In this document: piece by piece, positions 49,998 to 59,102 of the stretch
Numbering within the stretch: the first letter of the stretch is position 1
Layout: each line of letters begins with the position of its first letter
From: an uncultured Lachnospiraceae bacterium
GTDB taxonomy: Bacteria > Bacillota > Clostridia > Lachnospirales > Lachnospiraceae
Reading direction: 5' to 3'
Assembly: GCA_948470755.1 (NCBI GenBank)
Contig: CAOKPU010000001.1
Span: 1 to 64,000, forward strand
DNA length: 64,000 bases
Notes under the pieces: model-generated
The model's database searches: none
What the model was told of the DNA's origin: nothing
The model's input: only the letters and a program-made list of their open reading frames with translations
Program-made: the position numbers and the translations under genes

Positions 49998-51170
49998 ATG
50001 AAGGTGGAGAAGGTGAGGTTTTTGAAGAAAGCAAGGCCGGGTTTGATGGTTATAGGATGTATTTTGGTTATAGGGATGTGGTTGGGGGATCCCGGCATGG
50101 TTTTTGCATCTTTGGGGGATAAAACGGCAGGGGCCGCAGAAGAAGGGCAGGAAATTGTAAGCGGCGCAAAAGAAGCGGAAAAGTATGAGGAGTATAAACG
50201 GCGGCTGGAAGAAATCGAATATCAGAATGATATTGCCGGCCGTGGCTTCCGCGTTATAGAAAATCAAATATTCCCTATTGAAATGGGAAGATTTGGCGAG
50301 GTGTTTTTTATTCCGGCTTTAGATGAGGAATATGGCCGTCTTGTCCTGCTTTTTGCCGCGGAGGATGGGGAAATCCTATGCAGGATCGAACAATTGGAGA
50401 CAAATGCCCGGAACAGGGGGCAGATTGCGCAGCCCAATAAGGGGATTTCGGCGGTTTCTTTTCAGGATCTGAATGGAGATGGGCTGGCAGATATCGTGCT
50501 GATTACTTCCTGCGTCAATGAAGAGGGGGATTATGCAGGGAAAATGTATAAAGTAGGGGATGTGCTTTTCCAGGACAGCGAGGGGACGGGTTTTTACCGC
50601 GATTACCGTATTTCGGATAAAATCAACCGTTTTGGCATGAATAAGAGCATAGAGCTTATCGTTTCCTTTGTAAAAGATGGATATTCTACGGAGTTTTTAT
50701 ATACGGCGGCAACGATGGATGAGTTACAGAAGGCGGGCCTGCAGGTCATTTCCGAACAGTGTTATTTCAGGAATTTTGAAAAACTGGGGAGGCTTCAGGT
50801 AGTCCCGGGGGTTTACAGTATATCGGATTATAATATTTTTATGATTTATCTTGTCAATGAGCAGGGATATATTGTATGGAGTTTGCAGCCTATGGGGGAA
50901 TATGACAACCTTTATGCGTTAAAAGGCATCAACTGCCGGGATATTGACGGCGATGGGTTGAAAGATATTATTGTGCTGGCCCGGTATAGTTATGAGGGAA
51001 GCGGCCATGAGCTGATCGTAAAAAGTGATTATGCGATTTACTATCAGAGGACCGGGGGATTCTCCGCAGATACGGAAATGAAAGAGAGTTACCAGTGCAA
51101 GGATGAAGATACGATGGAGGAACTGGTGGAAAAAGCAAGGGCTTATTGGGGGTGGAAATCAGAAAAATGA
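49998..51170 (+). CDS. Exported FG-GAP/VCBS-repeat-like protein upstream of a two-component system
   Basis: The protein has 390 residues. A basic N-terminus and one hydrophobic segment (LMVIGCILVIGMWLG, about 16-32) end near FAS, a signal peptide or anchor. The mature part contains calcium-loop repeats of the FG-GAP type (SFQDLNGDGLADIVLIT and NCRDIDGDGLKDIIVLARY). It is extracellular or membrane-tethered. GGGGGCGG precedes the ATG at 49998; the earlier ATG at 49971 lacks one. The stop overlaps the response-regulator start (ATGA), so it probably belongs to the signalling operon as a sensor accessory. Confidence 0.75.
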   Translation: MKVEKVRFLKKARPGLMVIGCILVIGMWLGDPGMVFASLGDKTAGAAEEGQEIVSGAKEAEKYEEYKRRLEEIEYQNDIAGRGFRVIENQIFPIEMGRFGEVFFIPALDEEYGRLVLLFAAEDGEILCRIEQLETNARNRGQIAQPNKGISAVSFQDLNGDGLADIVLITSCVNEEGDYAGKMYKVGDVLFQDSEGTGFYRDYRISDKINRFGMNKSIELIVSFVKDGYSTEFLYTAATMDELQKAGLQVISEQCYFRNFEKLGRLQVVPGVYSISDYNIFMIYLVNEQGYIVWSLQPMGEYDNLYALKGINCRDIDGDGLKDIIVLARYSYEGSGHELIVKSDYAIYYQRTGGFSADTEMKESYQCKDEDTMEELVEKARAYWGWKSEK

Positions 51171-51826
51171 TACAGATATTGATTGTAGACGATGAAAAAC
51201 CCATCTGTGATTTAATTGATCTGAACTTGTCCTCGGCAGGATATCATTGTGTTTCCGTGCAGGACGGCCTAAGGGCTATTGATATGATAGAGGAGAAGGA
51301 TTTTGACTTAGTCCTTCTGGACATTATGCTTCCCGGGGCTGACGGTTATGACGTAATGGATTATATACGCCCTCTTGGCATTCCCGTTATCTTTATTACG
51401 GCAAAGCATGAGGTAAGGGACAGGGTCAAAGGCTTAAAGTCGGGGGCGGATGATTATCTGGTAAAGCCTTTTGACGTGGTGGAACTGGTTGCCCGGGTGG
51501 AAGCGGTCCTGCGCAGATATAATAAAACGGAACGACATCTGACGGCGGGGGATGTGGTGGTGGATGTGGAAGCCAGAAGGGTGACAAAGGGCGGAGTCCC
51601 GGTGGTGTTGACAAATAAGGAGTTTGGCCTTTTGCTGCTTTTTATTAAGAATAAAAATGTCGCGTTATTCAGGGAAAAGCTGTATGAGACGGTCTGGGAG
51701 GGTGAATATTTCGGTGATAGCCGGACTTTGGATCTCCATGTGCAGCGTTTGCGGAAAAAACTGGGGTGGGAACATAATCTGGTGGCGGTTTATAAAGTAG
51801 GATACCGCCTAGAGGTACCGAAATGA
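51167..51826 (+). CDS. OmpR/PhoB-family response regulator
   Basis: The protein has 219 residues. Receiver domain 1-115 with the acidic pocket Asp8-Asp9, phospho-acceptor Asp52 (LVLLDIMLPGADGYD), Thr in FITAK and Lys in YLVKPF. The C-terminal winged helix (about 125-219) ends with SRTLDLHVQRLRKKL and VYKVGYRLEVPK. It overlaps the upstream stop and the downstream kinase start (ATGA each), so all are co-translated. Its likely targets include the TGATGC repeat array before the amidase gene, as OmpR-type proteins bind direct repeats at 10-11 bp. Confidence 0.93.
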   Translation: MIQILIVDDEKPICDLIDLNLSSAGYHCVSVQDGLRAIDMIEEKDFDLVLLDIMLPGADGYDVMDYIRPLGIPVIFITAKHEVRDRVKGLKSGADDYLVKPFDVVELVARVEAVLRRYNKTERHLTAGDVVVDVEARRVTKGGVPVVLTNKEFGLLLLFIKNKNVALFREKLYETVWEGEYFGDSRTLDLHVQRLRKKLGWEHNLVAVYKVGYRLEVPK

Positions 51827-53259
51827 AATTTTCATTAAAACTTCTGCTGTGGACTATTATTGTTATGGCGGTGGCTTTAGGGTTCAGCGGATATTATTTT
51901 GTGAATTATGTATTTGAGACATCGCTTGAAAGGGAAGTAAGGCAAGCCCTGGATGAGAACAGCATCCTAAGCTTTGCGTTCGAGACGGCTGCTCTCAACG
52001 TACCCGCGAAATATGACATTTTGCAGGATAATACGGTAGAGGAGATCGCATCCAATCTGGAGGCGGGAGGGCATGGGGCCAGCCGGCTTATCAGGATTTC
52101 CGATGAAAAGAAAGGGATATTGTATGGATCGGACGGCTTTGAGGCGGACAGCGTTTTGAAGGAGCTGACAGATAAGAACATAAAAACCTACCGGATCATT
52201 CAAACGGCGGAAGGGTATTATGTGCAGACGGGAGCAGTAGTAAATACTTTGGACAGGATCTTGTATTTGGAAACGATGAGGGATATATCGGATGTTTTCA
52301 TGGAAAGGGAACTGGGGTTTTCCGTATATCGGAGGGTGACGGCGGCGATGCTGGTAGCGGGGACTCTCATTATGCATTTGATTTCCTCATGGTTGACGAA
52401 ACCGATCCGGTTATTGACAAAGGCTACAAAGCGGATGGCGGCAGGGGATTATTCTTATCGCGCAAGGCAGATTGGCAGCGATGAACTTGGGATGTTGACA
52501 AGGGATTTTAATTACATGGCCAATGCTTTGGAAGAGAATATCGGAAAGCTGGAGGAAGGGATCCGGGACAGGGAAAATTTCGTAGCGGCTTTTGCCCACG
52601 AACTGAAAACCCCGTTGACGGCGATCATCGGTTATGCGGATATGCTCCGTTCGCATAAGCTGGACGAAGAGAAGAGCTTTATGTCAGCCAATTATATATA
52701 TACGGAAGGTAAGCGTCTGGAAGCGATGGCTCTTCGTCTGCTGGATATCATCGTCACAAAGAGGAATGTAGCGGAATGCCAGAAGATCCTTGCGGAGACG
52801 GTTTTCCGCTACTTACAGAATATGTTTACAAGCGGGGAATGGGAATTTTGTTATCATTACGAGAAAGGGGCCGTGTGGGCGGAGGTCAATCTGATCAAAA
52901 CGGTTTTGATAAATCTGATAGATAATGCGTGTAAGGCTTCGGAAAAAGGAGGGGTCATAGAGATCAACGGGTACCGGTTGGAAACAGGATATCGGTTTGA
53001 AGTGAAGGATTACGGGGTGGGGATACCGGAAGAAGAACAGAGGAATGTAGTAAAGGCTTTCTATATGATAGACAAGTCCCGTGCCAGAAGCAGGAACGGG
53101 GCCGGGCTGGGGCTTGCTTTATGTGCGGAAATCTTACAGCTTCATGGCAGCAGGCTGGAAATAGAGAGCAGGATGGGAGAGGGGACGTGTATTGGCTTTA
53201 CTTTGCCGGATCAGGGAAAGGAGGGGGCGGATGAAACATATGAGTCATTTAAAACATAA
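51823..53259 (+). CDS. Sensor histidine kinase
   Basis: The protein has 478 residues. TM1 (about 7-28), an extracellular sensor of about 140 residues, TM2 (about 172-190), HAMP (about 190-245), HisKA with His259 (AFAHELKTPLTAIIGYADML), and HATPase with NLIDNACKAS, VKDYGVGIPEEE and GAGLGLALC. It phosphorylates the regulator encoded just upstream. The sensor has no recognised domain. The frame overlaps the next gene by 29 bases. Context (amidase, deacetylase, exported protein) suggests it monitors the cell envelope. Confidence 0.93.
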   Translation: MKFSLKLLLWTIIVMAVALGFSGYYFVNYVFETSLEREVRQALDENSILSFAFETAALNVPAKYDILQDNTVEEIASNLEAGGHGASRLIRISDEKKGILYGSDGFEADSVLKELTDKNIKTYRIIQTAEGYYVQTGAVVNTLDRILYLETMRDISDVFMERELGFSVYRRVTAAMLVAGTLIMHLISSWLTKPIRLLTKATKRMAAGDYSYRARQIGSDELGMLTRDFNYMANALEENIGKLEEGIRDRENFVAAFAHELKTPLTAIIGYADMLRSHKLDEEKSFMSANYIYTEGKRLEAMALRLLDIIVTKRNVAECQKILAETVFRYLQNMFTSGEWEFCYHYEKGAVWAEVNLIKTVLINLIDNACKASEKGGVIEINGYRLETGYRFEVKDYGVGIPEEEQRNVVKAFYMIDKSRARSRNGAGLGLALCAEILQLHGSRLEIESRMGEGTCIGFTLPDQGKEGADETYESFKT

Positions 53260-54115
53260 GTTGTCTGTATGGACGGGCAGGCCCTTGCGTAAAGACATCC
53301 TCACCGCCTGCTTCCTGATCTTTGCCGTTTTGGTAATCGCTGCGTCTATATGGGGTCCTGAATCATTGGCAAGATATAAGGATAAGCTGATCCTGAATGT
53401 AACCCACTTGGAGGAAACGGAAACCGCGGGGGAAGGATACCGGTATACGTTGAACGGGAATGAGAGATTGTATATTCTTTCCCAATGTTTAAGCAGCCAG
53501 ACGCTTCCGGAAAGTGAGCAGAATGCGTGGACGAAAAACGATGTGTCGGATACGGATTATCAGGGGCTGGAAGGGGCGTATGCATTTGTTGTCAACCATA
53601 GAGGGCCGTCCGGGGAGGAAATCACGGATGAAGAAATCTATGAGACCTGCAACAAAGGCCTGGATACGCTCAACAGCCTGGGAATCCTGCCGGACGGCAT
53701 CAAGAAGGTGGAAAAAAGCTCTTATAATGCGGTTCTGTATTCGGCGATTGATGTTCTGGAACCGAGAAATAATGTGGCGGTCTGGAAGCTTGGCCTGTCT
53801 GACAGCCAGAAGAATGCAAACAAGGAAAACCGGCTGATCGATGCATATATCGATGCGGACAGCGGCAGGTTTTATGAGGTTTACGTCAGGACTTCCCTTG
53901 TATGGGAGGATGTTAATCCGGACGAAATCATAGAAAAGTGGAGCGAATATATGGGGATAAGCACACCACAGCCTTATGAGTCCGTAAATCCTTTGCTGGA
54001 AACCACGCCTTATTATAAAAAATATGTATTTTCCGGCATCGGCGGAGGCAGTACGGTAGTGACGGTCGGGTTTTATGAAGGGATTAATGAATTATTTATA
54101 AAAATTTCAAAATGA
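53231..54115 (+). CDS. Membrane-anchored protein of the two-component operon, unknown function
   Basis: The protein has 294 residues. A short cytoplasmic segment and one membrane helix (DILTACFLIFAVLVIAASIW, about 18-38) precede an extracellular domain of about 250 residues with alpha/beta character. I do not recognise a family. GGAGGGGGCGG precedes the ATG at 53231, which lies inside the kinase gene, so translation is coupled. By position it may modulate the kinase, as YycH/YycI-like proteins do, but no sequence link to those is claimed. Confidence 0.75.
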   Translation: MKHMSHLKHKLSVWTGRPLRKDILTACFLIFAVLVIAASIWGPESLARYKDKLILNVTHLEETETAGEGYRYTLNGNERLYILSQCLSSQTLPESEQNAWTKNDVSDTDYQGLEGAYAFVVNHRGPSGEEITDEEIYETCNKGLDTLNSLGILPDGIKKVEKSSYNAVLYSAIDVLEPRNNVAVWKLGLSDSQKNANKENRLIDAYIDADSGRFYEVYVRTSLVWEDVNPDEIIEKWSEYMGISTPQPYESVNPLLETTPYYKKYVFSGIGGGSTVVTVGFYEGINELFIKISK

Positions 54116-54156
54116 TGCAAGTTTGATGCAATTATGATGATACTTTGATGCAGCCC
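54113..54156 (+). promoter_or_regulatory. Four TGATGC direct repeats at 11-bp spacing
   Basis: TGATGCAAGTT, TGATGCAATTA, TGATGATACTT and TGATGCAGCCC run head to tail at exactly 11 bases. The first overlaps the stop codon of the previous gene. A TAATCT box follows at 54162. Helically phased direct repeats are the usual binding sites of OmpR-family regulators, and one is encoded 2.3 kb upstream. Confidence 0.65.
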
Positions 54157-54256
54157 TTGTGTAATCTATGAATGAACCGTAAGGAAAAGGAATAGATTAT
54201 GCAAGGGCAAACCTTCCGGGAGTACGCACACTTTTTTATGAAGGGAGCACCAAAGT

Positions 54257-55654
54257 ATGTACAAAAGAGTATCTTATGCGCAGATGAAAAAGAGGGAAAG
54301 AAGACGGAGACAGGCAATCAGGGCAGGGTGCGGGTTTGTGATGGCGGCAGCCGTCGTTATCGTATCGTTGATCCGGGCAGTGAATGCATTGGCGGCGCCG
54401 GAAGATCCGGCGGTAGAGACGGTAGCCAATATCAAAGAAGAATTGAGAAAGACAGTGGAAAGTATATCGGGCAATGTACCTCCGGTGGAAGAAATGGAAA
54501 TAGAGCCGGGAGCGCCGGTTGTCTTTATCGATCCCGGACATGGAGGGGTGGATGAAGGCTGTGTGCAGGATGGTGTACAGGAGAAAGATATTAATCTGGC
54601 GGTTGCAGGAATGGTGGAAGATAAGCTTGTACAATTAGGCTATCGGGTTATCATGGCGAGAGAGGACGACAGTTATATTGCGAAGGAAGCGCGGGTTGAG
54701 AATGCCAATCTACTGGGGGCGGATATATATGTGAGCATACATCAGAATACGTTTGAAGACGGCAGTGTGGAGGGGATAGAGACATGGTATGATGGAGGAG
54801 GCGCAGAGGGCAGCAGAAGGCTGGCGCAGCTTATCCATCAGGAAACGGGAAAGAGTACTGGCGCGGCGATGAGGGAACTGAGGAAGGATTCGGAATTTTA
54901 TGTGACAGGGAAAACCTCCATGCCGTCCTGCCTGGTCGAAACGGGATTTTTATCTAATCCGGGGGAAAAGGAGAAGCTGGTGACGCCGGAATATCAGGAA
55001 CGGGTAGCGGAAGGGATCGTGCGGGGAATTGACCTTTACTTCCATCCCAAAACGATGTATTTAACTTTTGACGATGGGCCGTATGTGGAAAATACGGAAA
55101 GAGTATTGGAAATATTAAAAAAAAGAAATATAAAGGCTACTTTCTTCCTGGTGGGGGAGAATGTGGAGAGGAATCCTGAGATGGCGAGGAGGATTGCGGA
55201 AGAAGGGCATACTATAGGCATCCACTGTTACAGCCATGATTATAAAGAAATCTATAAGGATGTGGACAGCTATATCCGGGATTTTGAAAAGGCATATGGT
55301 TTAATAAAAGAGGTGACGGGAGTGGAAACGATATTTTTCCGGTTCCCCGGCGGGAGTGTAAATGCATACAATAAAAATGTGTGCAGTGCGATTGCAAAGG
55401 AGATGACGGAGAGAGGTTTTATTTATTACGACTGGAACGCCAGTTTGGAGGATGCGGTGAAAGATCCTCAGCCGGAACATCTGATCGCCAATGCAATGGA
55501 TTCCATTCAAGGGAAAGACCATGTAGTAGTGCTGGCACATGATGTCGTGTATGCTACGGGGATGTGCCTGGATGATCTGTTGGAACGGCTGCCGGAATAT
55601 CGGATGGAGGTTTTGACTGAGGATCTGGAACCTGTGCATTTCAGGATGGAATGA
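54257..55654 (+). CDS. N-acetylmuramoyl-L-alanine amidase fused to a polysaccharide deacetylase
   Basis: The protein has 465 residues. An N-terminal membrane anchor (about 22-46) and a linker are followed by an Amidase_3 domain (about 85-260; zinc ligands in FIDPGHGG, EKDINLAV and VSIHQNT, catalytic Glu in LVETGFLSNPGE). A NodB deacetylase domain follows (about 265-460; LTFDDGP, HCYSHDYKE, FRFPGGS, VVLAHDV). It would both cut the peptide from muramic acid and remove acetyl groups from the glycan, outside the membrane. GGGAG precedes the ATG. The repeat array upstream points to control by the adjacent response regulator. Confidence 0.9.
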   Translation: MYKRVSYAQMKKRERRRRQAIRAGCGFVMAAAVVIVSLIRAVNALAAPEDPAVETVANIKEELRKTVESISGNVPPVEEMEIEPGAPVVFIDPGHGGVDEGCVQDGVQEKDINLAVAGMVEDKLVQLGYRVIMAREDDSYIAKEARVENANLLGADIYVSIHQNTFEDGSVEGIETWYDGGGAEGSRRLAQLIHQETGKSTGAAMRELRKDSEFYVTGKTSMPSCLVETGFLSNPGEKEKLVTPEYQERVAEGIVRGIDLYFHPKTMYLTFDDGPYVENTERVLEILKKRNIKATFFLVGENVERNPEMARRIAEEGHTIGIHCYSHDYKEIYKDVDSYIRDFEKAYGLIKEVTGVETIFFRFPGGSVNAYNKNVCSAIAKEMTERGFIYYDWNASLEDAVKDPQPEHLIANAMDSIQGKDHVVVLAHDVVYATGMCLDDLLERLPEYRMEVLTEDLEPVHFRME

Positions 55655-55658
55655 CAGA

Positions 55659-56150
55659 TCAGTCTTCCTTCCGGATGACCCCGCATCCTATTTTTTCGCC
55701 GGAATCCCCGGCAGGCTGGGTAGTAAAATCATCCCTCCTGGAATGGATGATAACGGATTTCCCAATAATTTCATCTATTGTAAACCGTTTGTCATAGAAC
55801 GAGGCCCAGGCATAACCTTGGTTGCCGAGCAAAGGGATCATATCCCCTGCGTGTTCGGGATGGAAGGCATTGGAAGGGTTAAAATGGGAGCCGGCCTTTT
55901 CAAAAGAACCGGAGCAGTTGCCATACTGATGGATATGCATGGCGTAGAAATCAGAAGATCCCTGTGTGGAAATATTAGGAAGCCCAAATACTTCTGCTTC
56001 TACAAGGACACCGTCGTATGGCGTGTCATAAAATTTTACAAGCCCGCTTAGTTCGGAGTATGCCCCTTTGCCGGTAACCCATGCTACGGCTGCCGGCCGG
56101 TTCTTTTCCAAAATGCGGACAAAAGTCAGACGGGGAGTAAACTGATACAT
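55659..56150 (-). CDS. Copper/zinc superoxide dismutase-family protein
   Basis: The protein has 163 residues. Ligand pattern: His-x-His in FYAMHIHQYG, Cys in GNCSG, His in GSHFNPSNAFHPEHAGDM (bridging and zinc ligands with Asp) and His in VIIHSRRDDFTTQPAG; the second disulphide Cys is in IGCGVI. It lacks a signal peptide, unlike most bacterial members, and has an N-terminal extension of about 50 residues. Whether it is an active dismutase in an anaerobe or only a structural relative is open. Convergent with the amidase gene and only four bases away. Confidence 0.82.
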   Translation of the reverse strand: MYQFTPRLTFVRILEKNRPAAVAWVTGKGAYSELSGLVKFYDTPYDGVLVEAEVFGLPNISTQGSSDFYAMHIHQYGNCSGSFEKAGSHFNPSNAFHPEHAGDMIPLLGNQGYAWASFYDKRFTIDEIIGKSVIIHSRRDDFTTQPAGDSGEKIGCGVIRKED

Positions 56151-56236
56151 AAAAAACCCCTTTACAATAGAAACTTTTTATTAGTATATGCGCCGGGTTA
56201 AAAAATGCCAGGGATATTGAGGAATGGTAAACGGAT

Positions 56237-56539
56237 TTAACCGGATACGGAAGGCAGATTGTTCAGGTTATTATTTTCCGAACCATCGGGCAGGGATTTT
56301 AAGTATTCCGTATCTTTGCGATGGGCAATGCCGACCCCTTTGATCTCTCCTTGTCTTGCAAGATCGACTCCTTCCTGTTTGGAAACGGTAGATCCGTCGG
56401 AGAGCTGGTATCCTGTGACGCGCCCGCTGTTTTTCACAAGGCCTACAATCTCTCTGGCGTCGTTTTTAGGGCTGGGGATGTCGTCCAGCGTATTCCTGGC
56501 CAGAGCGTTGGTGAAAGTATCATTCTCCCTATCTTTCAT
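56237..56539 (-). CDS. DUF3892-containing small protein
   Basis: The protein has 100 residues. The core SGRVTGYQLSDGSTVSKQEG, LARQGEIKGVGIAHRKDTEY and LKSLPDGSENNNLNNLP matches DUF3892, a small domain common in Firmicutes and of unknown function. An N-terminal charged extension precedes it. AGGAGG lies before the ATG. Single gene, cytoplasmic. Confidence 0.85.
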   Translation of the reverse strand: MKDRENDTFTNALARNTLDDIPSPKNDAREIVGLVKNSGRVTGYQLSDGSTVSKQEGVDLARQGEIKGVGIAHRKDTEYLKSLPDGSENNNLNNLPSVSG

Positions 56540-56685
56540 GTTGCATTACCTCCTATTTCTGATATAATTGTTATGGCTTTATGATGCCCCGGCGGATAAA
56601 AAGCCGCCGCATGTTATAGTCTGTGCAATTGGGTAAAATATATACGCTGGCCATTGTTATGAGAAGATTAAGGGAGGATAAATGA

Positions 56686-57585
56686 ATGAGTGGGATTCCA
56701 AAGCTGGAACGGAAATTGGTGGTTTATGAGACGAGAAGGCTCTTTGGAGCTATTGGAGGGACCGCTTTGTATGCCGTGGGAATGAATCTGTTTGTGGTCC
56801 CGCATGGGCTGTATACTGGCGGGATGATGGGATTTTGCCAGGTGATCCGTACGTTGTTGGTGAATTACGCAGGACTGCCTTTGGAAAATTTTGATATTGC
56901 GGGCCTGATATATTATATTTTTAACATCCCGTTGTTTATTATAGCGATGAAGAAGCTGGGAAAGATATTTTTTACGAAAACTTTAGCCTGTGTAACGGCA
57001 ATGTCGTTTTTCCTCTTTATTATTGCCGTTCCAAAGGCCCCTGTCATGGAAGACATCCTGGCTTCCTGTTTGATCGGCGGTATATTATGCGGTTCGGGCA
57101 TCGGCCTTTCCTTAAAAATGGGGAGTTCCGATGGCGGGACCGATGTGCTTGGGATATTGCTGATACGGTGGAAGAAGGATTTTAGCGTAGGTAAGGTAAA
57201 TCTGATTGTGAATATTGTATTATATTCCATCTGCTTATTCCTTTTTGATGTGGAAACAGTGATCTATTCGCTGATTTATGCTTCGGTCAGCGCGTTTGCG
57301 GTGGACAAGGTACATTCCCAGAATATCAATGTGGAAGTAAACATCATTACGAAAAATGCTTGTCAAGAAATGGAGCAGGAAATTTTCAGCAAAATGGAAA
57401 GAGGGATTACAAAGTGGAAAGCGTTGGGCGCATATACGGATGAGAATACGGAAGTGCTTTATATGGTAGTGTCCAAATATGAAGTGGGCAGGCTGAAACA
57501 TATTATCAGGAAATACGACCCTAAAGCGTTTATTGTTGTAAATGAAGGCGTAAATGTGGACGGGCATTTCCTGAAAAAGCTGTAA
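56686..57585 (+). CDS. YitT-family membrane protein (DUF2179)
   Basis: The protein has 299 residues. Five to six membrane segments (about 20-210; LYAVGMNLFVVPHGLYTGGM, SDGGTDVLGILLIRWKKD) precede a cytoplasmic DUF2179 domain (about 215-299; RGITKWKALGAYTDENTEVL, YDPKAFIVVNEGVNVDG). The family is widespread in Firmicutes and its transport role is undefined. AGGGAGG precedes the start. A strong two-way terminator follows immediately. Confidence 0.92.
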   Translation: MSGIPKLERKLVVYETRRLFGAIGGTALYAVGMNLFVVPHGLYTGGMMGFCQVIRTLLVNYAGLPLENFDIAGLIYYIFNIPLFIIAMKKLGKIFFTKTLACVTAMSFFLFIIAVPKAPVMEDILASCLIGGILCGSGIGLSLKMGSSDGGTDVLGILLIRWKKDFSVGKVNLIVNIVLYSICLFLFDVETVIYSLIYASVSAFAVDKVHSQNINVEVNIITKNACQEMEQEIFSKMERGITKWKALGAYTDENTEVLYMVVSKYEVGRLKHIIRKYDPKAFIVVNEGVNVDGHFLKKL

Positions 57586-57589
57586 AAAC

Positions 57590-57619
57590 AAAAAGTGTGC
57601 GCTTTAACGCACACTTTTT
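57590..57619. terminator. Bidirectional terminator
   Basis: AAAAAGTGTGCG pairs perfectly with CGCACACTTTTT over a six-base loop, with A/T runs on both sides. It ends both the YitT gene and the convergent DUF1846 gene. Confidence 0.9.
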
Positions 57620-57620
57620 A

Positions 57621-59102
57621 TTAATGAAAGATTGCATTTGTTTCGTAAGCGGGTTCACAGGTCAGGTGCATGCCGAGCCGCCGGAATGTCTTTTCATCCA
57701 CTGAAGAAAGAATAACTGTGGAATGGACTTCGCATCCCTTGAGTTTTGGAAGCTGGGCAAGAGCCAGCTTGGCAGCGTCATCGGCAGCGGCGCTGATGGA
57801 CAGGGCAATCAGGATTTCATCCGTATGCAGCCTTGGATTGCGGCTGCCCAGATAGTCCGTTTTTAATGTCTGGATGGGTTCGATAGCCGCCCTGGAAACC
57901 AGATGGAGTTCATGGTCGATGCCGCCCAGCGTTTTTAGGGCATTGAGCAGCACGGCTGCGGAAGAACCCAGAAGGTCGGAAGTCTTTCCGGTGATGATCC
58001 GCCCATCGGAAAGCTGGATAGCCGCGGCCGGGTGGCCGGTATTTTCCTGACGCATCATAGCGGCAGGGATCACTTTGCGGTCTTCGCTGGAGATGGAAGC
58101 CTGCTGCATCAAAAGTTCCAGCTTATATACGATTTCTTTGGCGCCCATCACATCTTTTTTCTGGTTATATAATGCCTGGTAATATCGGCGTATGATCTCC
58201 TGTCTGGAAGCTTCCTGGCATGCCTCATCGTCAATAATGCATTTTCCAGCCATGTTGACTCCCATATCCGTCGGGGATTTATAGGGGCTTCTGCCTAAAA
58301 TCTGCTCAAAGATAGCGTTTAAAACAGGGAATACTTCTACATCCCGGTTATAGTTGACGGTAGTTTCCCCATAAGCTTCCAAATGAAAGGGGTCAATCAT
58401 ATTCATGTCGTTCAGATCCGCAGTAGCGGCTTCATAAGCAATATTGACCGGATGCCGTAAGGGGAGGTTCCAGACCGGGAATGTTTCAAATTTGGCATAT
58501 CCCGCCTTGATCCCCCGTTTATGCTCATGATAGAGCTGGGAGAGGCAGGTGGCCATCTTGCCGCTTCCCGGGCCGGGAGCCGTAATGACGACCAGAGGCC
58601 TTGCAGTCTCAATATAGTCGTTTTTCCCATAGCCCTCATCACTGACAATATGGGAGATATTGCTTGGATATCCTTCGATAATATAATGGAGATAGGACTT
58701 AATGCCAAGAAGCGACAGGCGCTTACGGAAATGGTCTGCCGCCGGTTGTCCGGAATATTGGGTAATGACAACGCTGCCCACGTAGAAATCCATGGAACGG
58801 AAGGCGTCAATGAGGCGGAGTACGTCCATATCGTAAGTAATGCCCAAATCTCCCCGGATCTTATTTTTCTCAATCGCGTCGGCGCTGATGGCGATAATGA
58901 TTTCTGCCTGTTCTTTTAGTTGAAGAAGCATTTTCAGTTTGCTGTCCGGCTGGAATCCGGGAAGGACCCGTGAGGCATGATAATCGTCAAATAGCTTGCC
59001 GCCAAATTCCAGATACAGCTTGTTGCCAAACTGGGCAATCCTTTTTCGGATATGTTCTGATTGCAGTTTTAAATAAGTATCGTTATCGAATCCTAGACTC
59101 AT
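57621..59102 (-). CDS. DUF1846 family protein
   Basis: The protein has 493 residues, matching the usual length of DUF1846 proteins. Recognisable parts are [58 protein letters not shown] and [20 protein letters not shown], which has a P-loop-like glycine-rich turn. Structures of relatives exist, but the reaction is unknown. The ATG overlaps the pyrG stop (ATGA), so the two are co-translated, an arrangement suggesting a link to nucleotide metabolism. Cytoplasmic. Confidence 0.92.
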   Translation of the reverse strand: MSLGFDNDTYLKLQSEHIRKRIAQFGNKLYLEFGGKLFDDYHASRVLPGFQPDSKLKMLLQLKEQAEIIIAISADAIEKNKIRGDLGITYDMDVLRLIDAFRSMDFYVGSVVITQYSGQPAADHFRKRLSLLGIKSYLHYIIEGYPSNISHIVSDEGYGKNDYIETARPLVVITAPGPGSGKMATCLSQLYHEHKRGIKAGYAKFETFPVWNLPLRHPVNIAYEAATADLNDMNMIDPFHLEAYGETTVNYNRDVEVFPVLNAIFEQILGRSPYKSPTDMGVNMAGKCIIDDEACQEASRQEIIRRYYQALYNQKKDVMGAKEIVYKLELLMQQASISSEDRKVIPAAMMRQENTGHPAAAIQLSDGRIITGKTSDLLGSSAAVLLNALKTLGGIDHELHLVSRAAIEPIQTLKTDYLGSRNPRLHTDEILIALSISAAADDAAKLALAQLPKLKGCEVHSTVILSSVDEKTFRRLGMHLTCEPAYETNAIFH

